Counted from the stretch's first letter, positions 27,905-36,981 are shown. The stretch: DNA of 64,000 nucleotides from Labrys sp. WJW (GCF_001676615.1 NZ_LYXZ01000027.1:1-64000), one strand, 5' to 3'. Notes: generated from the letters alone by a model not told the origin. Numbers and translations are program-made.

Positions 27905-30442
27905 TCAGGCTGCCTTGCGCGCCGCGCGGGCCTCGAATGGCACGGCCGCCTCGCGGAAATGCGCCCAGGGATCAGCGGCAAGCGCCGATAGGCGCGTCGG
28001 CGTGTTCGTCACCGTGAAATAGGCAGGGCCTATCGCCGGCGCCAGTTCCTCCCAGGCAATCGGCATGGAGACGGCGGCACCGGGCCGCGCCCGCGTCGAA
28101 TAGGGCGCAACCGCCGTGGCGCCGCGCTGGTTGCGCAGATAATCGATCAGGATCTTGCCATGGCGCTTGGCCTTGGTGATGGTCGAGACGAAACGATCCG
28201 GACTGTCGGCGGCCATGGCGTCGGCAAGGGCCTTGGCGAAGGCCTTGATCTTCGGCCAACTGGCTTTCGGCTTGAGGGGAGCGACCACATGCAGCCCCTT
28301 GCCGCCCGATGTCTTCACGAAGGCGGCAAGCCCGGCTTGTTCGAGGCGCTCCTTCACCTGTTCAGCCGCTGCGATCACCTCGCTCCAGGCGACATCATCG
28401 CCCGGATCGAGATCCATGGTGATCATGTCCGGCCGCTCCCAGTCGGCGAGCGTCGATCCCCAGGGGTGGATCTCCAGGACGGCCGCCTGGACCAAGCCGA
28501 TCAGGCCGTCGAGATCCTCGATCGCGATCAGGGGCTCGCCATCCCGGTCCTTGGGATCGCTCACCTGAAGGATGTGTTCGTTCACACCCTTCCAGGCATG
28601 CTTCTGGAAGAAGCGCGGCCCGTCGATGCCATCAGGGCAGCGCAACAGGGCGAGCGGCCGGCCGACGACGAAGGGCGCCATGACGCGCCACACCTCGGCG
28701 TAATAATCGGCGAGTCCTTCCTTCGTCACGCCTTGCTGGGGCCAATAGAGCCGGTCCGGATGGGTGAGCTTCACGGTACGGCGCGGTGCTGCAGCCATGG
28801 TTCCTGCCTTTTTCCTGGTCTCCCTGACGACCTCTCTCGCCGGCTTGTCCTCACGAAGACCGCGAAAGGCAGCATGGCGCAGATGACGATCGGCCGTCCA
28901 GGCCCGGAACTCCACCTCGGCCACCAATTCCGGACGCGTGAAGCGCACCTGCCGGCCTTCCTCGGCCGTGAGCGGCCGGCCGAACGGGCTTTGCTTGATA
29001 CGCATGCCCTCCAGCCGCCGGAACAGGTCTTCGGCGACCGAACGGGTGAAACCGGTGCCGACACGGCCGACCGGCTCCAGCTCGTCGCCCTGATAGACGC
29101 CGAGGACGAGCGATCCGATCGCCATTCGGGACGTAGTGGACGGGACATAGCCGCCGACCACGAACTCCTGCCGCGCCGAGCATTTGGACTTCACCCAACT
29201 CCGGCCGCGCCCCGACTGGTAGGGGGCGGAGCGAAGCTTGGAGACGACGCCTTCGAGGCTCAACCGGCAGGCATGACGCAGGACCATGGCACCGCTTTCC
29301 TCGAAATGATCGGAAAAGCGAATTTCCTTTGCGGCCTGAGCCAGCAATTGCTGCAGGAGCGCCTTGCGCCGAATGAGCGGCAGGGTCCTGAGATCATAGC
29401 CGTCGAGATAGAGGAGATCGAAGCCGTAATAGACAAAGCGGTCAGAGCGGCCTTCGCTCAGATCCGCCTGAAGGGTGGAAAAATCCGAAGCGCCCGTGCC
29501 TGTCTCGACCACCAGTTCGCCGTCGAGGAGTGCCGAACCTGCCGGCAAGGCCTGCAACGCCGCGCCCACCGGTTCGCCGAACTTTTCGGTCCAATCGAGC
29601 CCGCTGCGGGTCAGAAGCTTCACTCGCTTTGCCTCGATGCGCGCCTGGAGGCGGTAGCCATCGAATTTGATCTCGTGGATCCAATCGGAACCTGCCGGCG
29701 CCTTGGCGACCAGCGTCGCGAGTGTCGGCTCGACGAAATCCGGCATCGGCGCCTTCCTGGCGCCCTTGATCGAGGCCGGATCGGAGATCGCGCCAGGCTC
29801 CTGTCGCCCCTCCGATGGCTGAGCTCGCCTGCGTTTGGGCGCGATCCTGCCGGTCCTCGACGACCAGCCCGGCTCTTCGCCAGCGACCTCTGCAACCTGG
29901 CGGCCCGTCTTTACCGATTCCGGCCGTTCCTCGAGGATGTCGGGAGCGTCCGGCGGGCGAGCGGCCTCGTCATCACCCTTGATCAGTAGCCAGTTCTCGC
30001 GCTTTTCACGCGGCTTGCCGCGCATGCGGATCAGATGCCAGTGGCCAGTGAGTTTCTCGCCCTTCAGCTCGAATTCGAGATGCCCCTTGTCATAGCCCCG
30101 ATGCGGATCCCCGATAGGCTGCCAGGTCCCGCGATCCCAGACGATCACCGTGCCGCCGCCATATTCCCCCTTGGGGATGGTTCCCTCGAAATCTCCATAG
30201 TCGAGCGGATGGTCCTCGACATGCACGGCAAGGCGCTTTTCGCCGGGAACCAGGCTGGGACCCCGGGTTACCGCCCAGCTCTTGAGCACGCCGTCCATTT
30301 CGAGCCGAAAATCATAATGCAGCCGCCTGGCGTCGTGCTTCTGGATCACGAAGCTGTTGCCGCGCCTGCGCCCGGCGCGTCCCTTCGGTTCGGGCGTCAC
30401 CTTGAAATCGCGTTTGTGGTGATAGGGCTCGAGCGCGCCCAT
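27905..30442 (-). CDS. ligD: ATP-dependent DNA ligase LigD (phosphoesterase-ligase-polymerase)
   Basis: An 845-residue multidomain end-joining enzyme. The N-terminal 3'-phosphoesterase has FVIQKHDARRLHYDFRLEMDG. The central ligase has the nucleotidyl lysine in HEIKFDGYR. The C-terminal primase/polymerase has TMDLDPGDDVAW, SGGKGLHVV and KRHGKILIDYLRN. Start ATG 30442 lies one base after the ku stop, so ku and ligD are one operon; an upstream in-frame start at 30484 would overlap ku. It seals double-strand breaks held by Ku. Confidence 0.95.
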   Translation of the reverse strand: MGALEPYHHKRDFKVTPEPKGRAGRRRGNSFVIQKHDARRLHYDFRLEMDGVLKSWAVTRGPSLVPGEKRLAVHVEDHPLDYGDFEGTIPKGEYGGGTVIVWDRGTWQPIGDPHRGYDKGHLEFELKGEKLTGHWHLIRMRGKPREKRENWLLIKGDDEAARPPDAPDILEERPESVKTGRQVAEVAGEEPGWSSRTGRIAPKRRRAQPSEGRQEPGAISDPASIKGARKAPMPDFVEPTLATLVAKAPAGSDWIHEIKFDGYRLQARIEAKRVKLLTRSGLDWTEKFGEPVGAALQALPAGSALLDGELVVETGTGASDFSTLQADLSEGRSDRFVYYGFDLLYLDGYDLRTLPLIRRKALLQQLLAQAAKEIRFSDHFEESGAMVLRHACRLSLEGVVSKLRSAPYQSGRGRSWVKSKCSARQEFVVGGYVPSTTSRMAIGSLVLGVYQGDELEPVGRVGTGFTRSVAEDLFRRLEGMRIKQSPFGRPLTAEEGRQVRFTRPELVAEVEFRAWTADRHLRHAAFRGLREDKPAREVVRETRKKAGTMAAAPRRTVKLTHPDRLYWPQQGVTKEGLADYYAEVWRVMAPFVVGRPLALLRCPDGIDGPRFFQKHAWKGVNEHILQVSDPKDRDGEPLIAIEDLDGLIGLVQAAVLEIHPWGSTLADWERPDMITMDLDPGDDVAWSEVIAAAEQVKERLEQAGLAAFVKTSGGKGLHVVAPLKPKASWPKIKAFAKALADAMAADSPDRFVSTITKAKRHGKILIDYLRNQRGATAVAPYSTRARPGAAVSMPIAWEELAPAIGPAYFTVTNTPTRLSALAADPWAHFREAAVPFEARAARKAA

Positions 30443-30443
30443 G

Positions 30444-31328
30444 TCAGCTCGCCTTGCGCCGAGCGGTGCGGGTCCTGCTCGCACGCGTCTTGCGCGCTGC
30501 GGTCTTGCGGGCGACCTTGGCCGGCGCCGAGGACCGCTGCTCCGTTTTGCCCCCTACCAGCCCGGCGCTCTCCCGCAACACGGCCATCAGATCGACCACC
30601 TTCTCGCGCACGGGCTCCCTGCGGATAGGAACCGGTTTTCCCTCGATCTTGGCCTTGACCAGGTCGGCGAGAGCCTCTTCATAGCGATCCTCGAATTTCG
30701 ATGGATCGAACCGGCCCGACTTGGTTCGAATGATATGCTCGGCCAGATCCAGCATCTCGCCTTTGATGGTGAGGTCCGGAACCTCGTCGAAGACCTCTTC
30801 GGCCGCACGCACCTCATAATCGAAATTGAGCGTGGTCGCGGTCAGGCCTGGTCCCTGCGCCCGGATCAACACCGTCCGAACCCGCCGAAACAACACGGTT
30901 CTGGCCAGCGCCGCGACCTGGCTGTCCCTCATGCCGTCGCGGATCACGGCATAGACTTCCGCAGCCTCGCTATTGGCAGGGGCGAGATAATAGGGATTGT
31001 CGAAATAGATATCATCGATCTCCCGGCATCGGATGAACGCGTCGACCGCGAGCGTCTTGTCGCTTTCCGGTACGGCCGAGGCGACTTCCTCGGGCTCCAG
31101 CACGACATAGTCCCCAGGCGCGGTCTCATAGCCCTTGACCTGTTCCTCCCGGGGCACGGTCTTGCCGGTCTCGCCATCGATGAAGATGCGATGGACGCGA
31201 TGGCCGGTTGCACGGTTGAGCATGTGGAACACGATGCGATCGGAGGCCGATGCGGCCGTATGGAGCGCAACCGGACACGTGACCTCGGCGATTTTCAAGA
31301 ACCCCTTCCAGTTCGCTCGTGGTGCCAT
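30444..31328 (-). CDS. ku: Ku family DNA end-binding protein, operon copy
   Basis: A 294-residue Ku with RANWKGFLKIAEVTCPVAL, HMLNRATGHRV, EEQVKGYETAPGDYVVLE and a long Lys/Arg/Ala-rich C-terminal tail after about residue 265. The tail is typical of rhizobial Ku proteins and may help DNA threading. It is directly upstream of ligD. A GGAAC-N17-GTT promoter 70 bases upstream indicates control by the general stress sigma factor, as reported for Sinorhizobium NHEJ genes. Confidence 0.94.
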   Translation of the reverse strand: MAPRANWKGFLKIAEVTCPVALHTAASASDRIVFHMLNRATGHRVHRIFIDGETGKTVPREEQVKGYETAPGDYVVLEPEEVASAVPESDKTLAVDAFIRCREIDDIYFDNPYYLAPANSEAAEVYAVIRDGMRDSQVAALARTVLFRRVRTVLIRAQGPGLTATTLNFDYEVRAAEEVFDEVPDLTIKGEMLDLAEHIIRTKSGRFDPSKFEDRYEEALADLVKAKIEGKPVPIRREPVREKVVDLMAVLRESAGLVGGKTEQRSSAPAKVARKTAARKTRASRTRTARRKAS

Positions 31329-31397
31329 GGATCCGCCTCCGGTCTCGACGATGAACGTCGCGAGAAGCCTTGAGCCGGTGCCCGCGACCGTTTCTCA

Positions 31398-31422
31398 AAC
31401 CGGGCGTCGGCGCTATTGTTCC
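31398..31422 (-). promoter_or_regulatory. EcfG-type promoter of the ku-ligD operon
   Basis: Minus-strand GGAAC (31418-31422), 17 nt, GTT (31398-31400); 70 nt before the Ku start codon. Confidence 0.75.
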
Positions 31423-31487
31423 GGCAGGCCATCGATGTCGGCATCAACGCCAAAGGCAGCCCCCTGCGACGAAGCCAAGGGGCCTGC

Positions 31488-31679
31488 CTATCGGACATAT
31501 GTCCAGATCATGTAGGCAACGAAACAGGCCAGGGCCGCACCTGCCATTCCCAGGATCAGGACGTAGAGAACCCGCCATCCCGCCGGCCCCTGCCGAACGG
31601 TATCGGTCGTGATGTTCTGCGTCTCTCGCCCATCGGGCGGTGCCGGCTGGACATTGTCCTTTTCGACCGTGGGGGTCAT
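31488..31679 (-). CDS. Small single-pass membrane protein, 63 aa
   Basis: The first 35 residues are polar (PAPPDGRETQNITTDTVRQG), followed by one membrane helix (VLYVLILGMAGAALACFVAYMI) and a short end. ATG 31679 has AAGGAGG upstream. It has its own stress promoter, back to back with that of the divergent DUF982 gene. Function unknown. Confidence 0.75.
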   Translation of the reverse strand: MTPTVEKDNVQPAPPDGRETQNITTDTVRQGPAGWRVLYVLILGMAGAALACFVAYMIWTYVR

Positions 31680-31713
31680 GTCAGCCTCCTTCTCTCGATC
31701 TGCCTGCGCCCCC

Positions 31714-31738
31714 AACTTCTTTCCGGACGATACGTTCC
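31714..31738 (-). promoter_or_regulatory. EcfG-type promoter of the 63-aa membrane protein gene
   Basis: Minus-strand GGAAC (31734-31738), 17 nt, GTT (31714-31716); 35 nt from the start. Confidence 0.75.
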
Positions 31739-31753
31739 TGTTCCGGCCGTGCA

Positions 31754-31778
31754 GGAACCATCCGATCCCGCTCGGGTT
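31754..31778 (+). promoter_or_regulatory. EcfG-type promoter of the first DUF982 gene
   Basis: GGAAC (31754-31758), 17 nt, GTT (31776-31778); 20 nt from the ATG, so the leader is very short. Confidence 0.78.
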
Positions 31779-31797
31779 GTTGAGCAGGAGATATGAT

Positions 31798-32043
31798 ATG
31801 GACACCCAGCCCTGGAGCCGCCCGGTCCAGTTTGGAACCGAGGGCGGAGACATCAGGATCCTGACTTCGACGGAAGAGGCATCCTACTATCTGCAGAACG
31901 ACTGGCCTGCCGACATCGGACCGAAGTTCATCGAAGCCCAGCGTACCTGCCTGGATGTTCTGGCAGGTATCGGAGGCCCCGACGATGCCCGGGCCGCCTT
32001 CCTCGAGGCTTGCAAGGAAGCCGAAATCGACGTCGTGCCTTGA
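31798..32043 (+). CDS. DUF982 family protein (copy 1)
   Basis: An 81-residue protein with the DUF982 layout: W-x-x-PVQF at the start, EEASYYLQNDWP, a Cys-containing helix, then DDARAAFLEACKEAEI at the end. DUF982 is a small family largely restricted to Rhizobiales with no known biochemical role. GCAGGAG precedes the ATG. Three paralogues lie at 53.0-53.9 kb. Confidence 0.85.
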   Translation: MDTQPWSRPVQFGTEGGDIRILTSTEEASYYLQNDWPADIGPKFIEAQRTCLDVLAGIGGPDDARAAFLEACKEAEIDVVP

Positions 32044-32118
32044 GGGGAGGACTCATTTCTTCGCCCGCAGCAGGCGGAGCGGTCCTGCTGCGGCAAGCAA
32101 AACGCATGGCGGCCGCAG

Positions 32119-32622
32119 TTAGCTCGCCTGTCTGTAGTCATCCTCGCCCATTTCACAGCTCAGGCGGGCCCTCGCCCGGTTGAGCCTGCTCTTGACCGTG
32201 CCTACGGCACAGCCACAAATCCCCGCCGCGCTTTCGTAGGATTCTCCCAGAACCACGATCAGGGCGATGATCTCCTTATATTTGTCGGGCAGGCTCTGGA
32301 ACGCCCGGCCGACCTCGCCGATCCTGACATTCCATTCCTGTTCGCCCGGCATCGCAGCACTGTCGAACAGCGTGTCGTCACCACGCAGCACTTCGCGGCT
32401 CCGCTTCTTGGCCTTCGTGCAATAGCTGTTGCGCATGATCGTGAAGAGCCAGGACTTCAAACGGGTTCCCGGTTCGAACTGATCGATATTGGCGAGAGCC
32501 TTGAGAAGCGTTTCCTGAACCAGGTCGTCGGCATCGGCGGGTTCCTGACAGAAGGTGCGCGCAAAGGCCCGCAAGGCTGGGATCAGCTTTACGATGTCGG
32601 CCCGCTCAGCATTCTCGGTCAC
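32119..32622 (-). CDS. ECF sigma factor, EcfG-like
   Basis: A 167-residue group IV sigma factor. Region 2 reads LIPALRAFARTFCQEPADAD then DLVQETLLKALANI and WLFTIMRNSY. Region 4 ends YESAAGICGCAVGTVKSRLN with RARARL. These match the EcfG class that drives the alphaproteobacterial general stress response. No anti-sigma gene is adjacent. GTG 32622 is chosen because GCAGGA precedes it and region 2 starts soon after. A GGAAC-N18-GTT site 64 bases upstream suggests autoregulation. It may be an extra EcfG copy. Confidence 0.85.
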   Translation of the reverse strand: MTENAERADIVKLIPALRAFARTFCQEPADADDLVQETLLKALANIDQFEPGTRLKSWLFTIMRNSYCTKAKKRSREVLRGDDTLFDSAAMPGEQEWNVRIGEVGRAFQSLPDKYKEIIALIVVLGESYESAAGICGCAVGTVKSRLNRARARLSCEMGEDDYRQAS

Positions 32623-32685
32623 GTGATTATCCTGCAAAGGAAATCCCCTTCGTTTGACGGCTGAAATGATGGGATGTCCTGGGTC

Positions 32686-32711
32686 AACGCGAAGATAACG
32701 GTGGTTGTTCC
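32686..32711 (-). promoter_or_regulatory. EcfG-type promoter of the sigma factor gene
   Basis: Minus-strand GGAAC (32707-32711), 18 nt, GTT (32686-32688), i.e. GGAAC-N17-CGTT; 64 nt from the GTG start. Suggests autoregulation. Confidence 0.7.
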
Positions 32712-32760
32712 GTCGCCGGGTCGAACTTCGTGATGAATCTCCCCTCTTCATCGGCAGTCT

Positions 32761-32785
32761 GGAACAGCATGGGCCGATGCAGGTT
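32761..32785 (+). promoter_or_regulatory. EcfG-type promoter of the DUF72 gene
   Basis: GGAAC (32761-32765), 17 nt, GTT (32783-32785); 37 nt from the ATG. Confidence 0.75.
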
Positions 32786-32821
32786 TGGTCGACACCAGCT
32801 GTGTCCGTCAACGGAGGCTGC

Positions 32822-33718
32822 ATGCGCCACGCAGATATTCGCATCGGCATATCGGGCTGGGCCTATCCGCCCTGGCGCGGCGACTTCTATCCACAAGGAC
32901 TGCCGCACAAGGACGAACTTGCCTACGCCAGCACCATGTTCCGGACGATCGAGGTCAACAGCACTTTCTATCGTCTGCAGAGCCCGGCGACCTTCGGGCG
33001 ATGGTTCGACCAGACCCCGGTGGATTTCACCTTCGCCGTCAAGGCCCCCCGCTTCATCACCCATGTCAAGCGGCTGCGCGATATTTCGGCGCCGCTCGCC
33101 AACTTCTTCGCGTCCGGTGTCTTGCGGCTAGGACACAAGCTGGGCCCGATCCTCTGGCAATTGCCGCCCAATTTCCGGTTCGATGCGGATCTGCTCGCTG
33201 ACTTCCTGAGACGACTACCTCGGAACACCACCGCTGCCCTGCATATCGCCAGGCAGCATGACGACAAACTTCGCACCGAACCCTGGCTGAAAACCGCCGG
33301 CGAGCAGCCGATACGGCATGCTCTCGAAATCAGGCATGAAAGCTTCCTCGTCGGCGATTTCATCACCCTGCTGCGCGAGGCCGATGTGGCGCTGGTCTGC
33401 GCTGACAGTGTCGATTGGCCGCTCGTCATGGACGCTACCTCGGACCTCACCTATTGCCGGCTGCACGGATCGAAGGAACTCTATCGCAGTGCCTACGGCG
33501 CCAAGGCGATCGATCTCTGGGCAAAGCGGGCCAAGGCATGGACCCAGGGCAGGAAGCCAGTCGAAAGCCGGTTCATCGGGCCGGCCAGGGACATATCAGG
33601 ACGGCGCGATGTCTTCGTCTTCTTCGACAATACCGACAAGTTGCAGGCGCCCCATGACGCCCGGGCCTTGATGGAGCGGCTGGGGCAGCCGGTCAGGCGC
33701 CTCACTTCCGCGGCTTGA
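32822..33718 (+). CDS. DUF72 domain protein
   Basis: A 298-residue TIM-barrel-like protein of the DUF72/YecE family. Features are IRIGISGWAYPPWRGDFYP, FRTIEVNSTFYRLQ, FAVKAPRFITHVKRL, LGPILWQLPPNF, and a C-terminal FVFFDNTDKLQAPHDA segment. Function is unknown; the family occurs near DNA repair and stress genes. ATG 32822 follows GGAGG. Divergent from the sigma factor with back-to-back stress promoters. Confidence 0.9.
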   Translation: MRHADIRIGISGWAYPPWRGDFYPQGLPHKDELAYASTMFRTIEVNSTFYRLQSPATFGRWFDQTPVDFTFAVKAPRFITHVKRLRDISAPLANFFASGVLRLGHKLGPILWQLPPNFRFDADLLADFLRRLPRNTTAALHIARQHDDKLRTEPWLKTAGEQPIRHALEIRHESFLVGDFITLLREADVALVCADSVDWPLVMDATSDLTYCRLHGSKELYRSAYGAKAIDLWAKRAKAWTQGRKPVESRFIGPARDISGRRDVFVFFDNTDKLQAPHDARALMERLGQPVRRLTSAA

Positions 33719-33758
33719 GGCCTCCAGCCGGGCCGCGTCTACCCGAAAGGAACAGGCC

Positions 33759-33914
33759 ATGACATTTCATATCGTACAATTGGGCCCCGGCTCGAACGAG
33801 CGGATCGTGCGTGAAAAAAGCTATGCAACGCTTCAGGAAGCTCACGGCCGGGCCAGCAAGGAAATCGAGGCCTTCGAAGGCGAGCATGGCTACGATGCGC
33901 TGCGTGGCTATTGA
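33759..33914 (+). CDS. Small hypothetical protein, 51 aa
   Basis: A short frame opening MTFHIVQLGPGSNERI with an amphipathic E/A-rich second half ending DALRGY. AAGGA lies upstream of the ATG. It follows the DUF72 gene after 40 bases and may share its transcript. No family recognised. Confidence 0.55.
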   Translation: MTFHIVQLGPGSNERIVREKSYATLQEAHGRASKEIEAFEGEHGYDALRGY

Positions 33915-34042
33915 TGGTGCCGGGATAGACGGGGACGGACGCGCTTCGTCTATGTCGTGGATTGACGCGTTCACTACCCATGGCACCACCCCAGGACATG
34001 GAACGCCCCGGCTCACACGAAGGGCGAGCCGGGGCGGTGGTT

Positions 34043-34249
34043 TTACTGCCACTTCTGGCTGGCGTACCAGGAGTCGATCTCTGAGCGAACCCTGTCCTTG
34101 GTGAGCCCATAGCGCTCTTGGAGCTTGCCTTCGAGCTGGTCGCGCCGACCCGCGATGACATCCAGGTCATCGTCGGTAAGCTTGCCCCACTGCTCCTTCA
34201 CCTGTCCCTTGAGCTGCTTCCAGTTTCCTTCCACGCGGTTCCAGTCCAT
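34043..34249 (-). CDS. CsbD family stress protein
   Basis: A 68-residue protein with the CsbD pattern WNRVEGNWKQLKGQVKEQWG, LTDDDLDVIAGRRDQLEG and a KLQERYGLTKD helix. CsbD proteins are abundant general-stress proteins of unknown mechanism. AGGAGG precedes the ATG. A near-consensus stress promoter is 29 bases upstream. Confidence 0.92.
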   Translation of the reverse strand: MDWNRVEGNWKQLKGQVKEQWGKLTDDDLDVIAGRRDQLEGKLQERYGLTKDRVRSEIDSWYASQKWQ

Positions 34250-34277
34250 GTCGTCCTCCTGTTTGAGACCGCTACCG

Positions 34278-34302
34278 AACTCTCCAGGAGCCGAAATGTT
34301 CT
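34278..34302 (-). promoter_or_regulatory. EcfG-type promoter of csbD-like gene (one mismatch)
   Basis: Minus-strand AGAAC (34298-34302), 17 nt, GTT (34278-34280); 29 nt from the start. First base of GGAAC differs. Confidence 0.55.
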
Positions 34303-34311
34303 GTCGCCCGG

Positions 34312-34638
<327 letters not shown>

Positions 34639-34759
34639 CTATGGCAAGCCTTGCCCACCGTCGGTTGTCGGCATTCGCCAACCCTCACCAGGGACGATCG
34701 AGACACCTCAATATTTTTGATTCATAAATCAGAAATATATCAGTAACCAATAAATTCAT

Positions 34760-34785
34760 GGAACCGATATCGGCACATACGAGTT
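34760..34785 (+). promoter_or_regulatory. EcfG-type promoter of the DUF3309 gene
   Basis: GGAAC (34760-34764), 18 nt, GTT (34783-34785); 29 nt from the ATG. The surrounding 34,710-34,810 is strikingly AT rich. Confidence 0.65.
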
Positions 34786-34813
34786 ATATGACGCCAATAT
34801 AAAGGAGATTTCC

Positions 34814-34969
34814 ATGCTATACACAATTCTCCTCATCATACTTATACTTGTGCTTGTTGGCGCCTTGCCAACATGGCCTTATTCCGCCGGTTGGGGGTAT
34901 TGGCCCAGCGGCGGCCTTGGCCTTGTCGTCGTCATTGTGCTTCTACTCGTCCTACTCGGTCGAATATGA
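34814..34969 (+). CDS. DUF3309 small membrane protein
   Basis: A 51-residue hydrophobic peptide: MLYTILLIILILVLVGALP, then WPYSAGWGYWPSGGLGLV and a second hydrophobic segment ending LLGRI. This is the DUF3309 pattern. AAAGGAG precedes the ATG. Two membrane helices separated by an aromatic/glycine turn; function unknown. Confidence 0.88.
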   Translation: MLYTILLIILILVLVGALPTWPYSAGWGYWPSGGLGLVVVIVLLLVLLGRI

Positions 34970-35331
34970 AGCTATCGAGGCTGGGAAGATGGCGGCGCCC
35001 GCTTGCGTCTCGTGCCGCCTTCTTCTGCATTGCCTTGCCCGGAAGCCGATCTGTCGACCGCCTCGGCCGCGCGTGCCGGCGTGACGCCACGCCGGATGGA
35101 ATCTGCCAAACTCTCGGCATTTCCCCGGCCACCGGGGCCTAGCGTGCGGATTTCACGCCGGGATTCGGCCGCATAGGGAGCCATGCCGGTTCCGTCTTGC
35201 CTGGATCTCATGGGATCGCTCCTCCGAGCATTACGACCTGAACCGCGCTACGGCGCGGCGTTCCTCTCCGAACCTTCGATGCCCGCAAGGGTTCCGGGCG
35301 CGGCAAATGGATTGATCCGTTCCCAACCTTC
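34970..35331. other. Intergenic stretch, no gene supported
   Basis: About 360 bases between the DUF3309 gene and the topoisomerase promoter. Frames are short and Arg/Pro rich, as expected from non-coding GC-rich DNA. Nothing recognised. Confidence 0.4.
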
Positions 35332-35356
35332 GGAACCCGTTCGTTTTTCTGCCGTT
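35332..35356 (+). promoter_or_regulatory. EcfG-type promoter of topoisomerase IB gene
   Basis: GGAAC (35332-35336), 17 nt, GTT (35354-35356), preceded by C, so a full GGAAC-N16-CGTT match; 23 nt from the GTG. Confidence 0.78.
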
Positions 35357-35378
35357 GCCCTGCCGCAGGGAGGAACCC

Positions 35379-36380
35379 GTGCCAAGATTGAAGATCGTCT
35401 CGCCCGATCAACTCGAGCTGCGCCGGCGTCGTTGCGGGCGCGGATTTTCCTATGTCGACGCGGCGGGGGAACGCATCACCGATAAGACAGCCCTGGCCCG
35501 ATTTCGCGCTCTTGCCATTCCGCCGGCCTATGCGCAGGTGCGCATTGCATCGGACGAGCGGGCTCATATCCAGGCGATCGGCCGGGACGAAGCCGGCCGG
35601 CTGCAATATCGCTATCATCCCGAATGGGAACGTCGGCGAGAAAACCGCAAGGCCCTGAACATGATGAAGCTCGTGCGGACGCTTCCCAGGATCCGGGCGG
35701 CCATCCGCCGCGACCTCGCCTCCCCGAAGCTGGATCGGAACAAGGCGGTCGCCTGTGCCGTCGCCTTGATCGACAGCACGCATATCCGGGTCGGCGGCGA
35801 AGCCTATGCGCGGGACAATGGCAGCCATGGTGCGGCCACCCTGCTCAAACGGCACGTCACCATCACGGCAAGCCGGGTGGAACTGCGTTTCCGCGGCAAG
35901 GGCGGCAAACCCATCCGTCGCAGGGCGGAGGATGCCGCCCTCGCCCGTGCTCTCGCCCGCTTGCGCACCCTGTCCGGTCCCAGGCTGTTTCAATTCGTGG
36001 ATGCGGAAGGGGCACGCCACACGATCGAAGCCGACGACATCAATGCCTATCTACGCAGCATCTCCGGCATTGACGTCACGGCCAAGGATCTGCGCCTGCT
36101 GGGCGCCAGCAAATGGGCCGTCCAGGAACTGGCCGCCCTAACCCCGGCCCGCAGCATGGCCGGCCGGAAACGCCAGATTGCCGCCGTCATGCGGCAGGTT
36201 TCGTATCACCTCGTCAACACGCCGGCCGTCGTCCGCAAGAGTTATGTGCCGGCGCTGATCATCGATTCCTTCAAGACGGGCCGGCTGCACGCAGCCTTCA
36301 TGAAGGCCCGCTCGAGCGGCTATCGGCGCCGCGCCGAGGCGGCGCTGGGTCTTCTGGCACCGAAGGAACCGACGGTCTGA
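35379..36380 (+). CDS. DNA topoisomerase IB (poxvirus type)
   Basis: A 333-residue tyrosine topoisomerase that relaxes supercoils through a 3'-phosphotyrosine link. Visible elements are HIRVGGEAYARDNGSHG (catalytic Arg), LRFRGKGGK (Lys), TAKDLR, and VSYHLVNTPAVVRKSYVPAL, holding the His/Tyr pair. The expected Trp after TAKDxR is replaced (LLGAS). GTG 35379 follows GGGAGGA. Its stress promoter and the nearby LigD, Ku and UdgX genes place it with DNA maintenance under stress. Confidence 0.92.
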   Translation: MPRLKIVSPDQLELRRRRCGRGFSYVDAAGERITDKTALARFRALAIPPAYAQVRIASDERAHIQAIGRDEAGRLQYRYHPEWERRRENRKALNMMKLVRTLPRIRAAIRRDLASPKLDRNKAVACAVALIDSTHIRVGGEAYARDNGSHGAATLLKRHVTITASRVELRFRGKGGKPIRRRAEDAALARALARLRTLSGPRLFQFVDAEGARHTIEADDINAYLRSISGIDVTAKDLRLLGASKWAVQELAALTPARSMAGRKRQIAAVMRQVSYHLVNTPAVVRKSYVPALIIDSFKTGRLHAAFMKARSSGYRRRAEAALGLLAPKEPTV

Positions 36381-36944
36381 TCAGATCCCTCGCGCGCGCT
36401 TGTGCCGGCCTTCCTGGATTTCCTCGACGATCTTCGCCACGAAGGCTGGAATGTCCTGCGGTCCGCGACTTGTCACGATGCCGTTGTCGGCGACGACGTC
36501 CCGATCGATCCATTGGCCGCCGGCATTTTCGACATCCCTTCGGATGGATTGGTAGGACGTCACGTCGCGCCCTCGAATGGCATCGGCCTGGACCAGAAGC
36601 CAAGGGGCATGGCAGATTGCGCCGACAACCTTGCCGGTGTCGATAAAATTGCGGACGGTCTCGATGGTCGCATCATCCGTCCTGAGCTTGTCGGGGTTCA
36701 TCACGCCGCCGGGCAGGACGAGAGCATCATAATCATCCGGCCGGGCCTCTCCTATCTTGAGATCCGCTTCGACTGTTTCTCCCCAATCGGTTCTGTTCCA
36801 CCCACGGATGGGCAGGCCGTCGGGCGTTGCAAGGTCGACCTCGGCCCCGTTGCTGCGTAGCTGACTGCGCGGCTCGACCAGTTCCGATTGTTCGAAGCCA
36901 TGCGTGGCGATCATGAGTATCCTGGCGTGCCTGATATCGGGCAT
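36381..36944 (-). CDS. PfpI/DJ-1 family protein
   Basis: A 187-residue class I glutamine amidotransferase-like protein. Features are ILMIATHGFEQSEL, YDALVLPGGVMNPD and the nucleophile elbow GAICHAPWLL, with the reactive Cys followed by His. Relatives act as proteases, deglycases or chaperones under stress. It is convergent with the topoisomerase gene. ATG 36944 follows AGGAGG and is 38 bases from a stress promoter. Confidence 0.92.
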   Translation of the reverse strand: MPDIRHARILMIATHGFEQSELVEPRSQLRSNGAEVDLATPDGLPIRGWNRTDWGETVEADLKIGEARPDDYDALVLPGGVMNPDKLRTDDATIETVRNFIDTGKVVGAICHAPWLLVQADAIRGRDVTSYQSIRRDVENAGGQWIDRDVVADNGIVTSRGPQDIPAFVAKIVEEIQEGRHKRARGI

Positions 36945-36981
36945 GGAAACCTCCTGTCGGCGGGCTTGTCCATGCTCATCG

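Noticed and set aside
28160..29989. Long plus-strand frame opposite ligD
   Set aside because: Antisense shadow of a well-conserved ligase; no domain, no start site.
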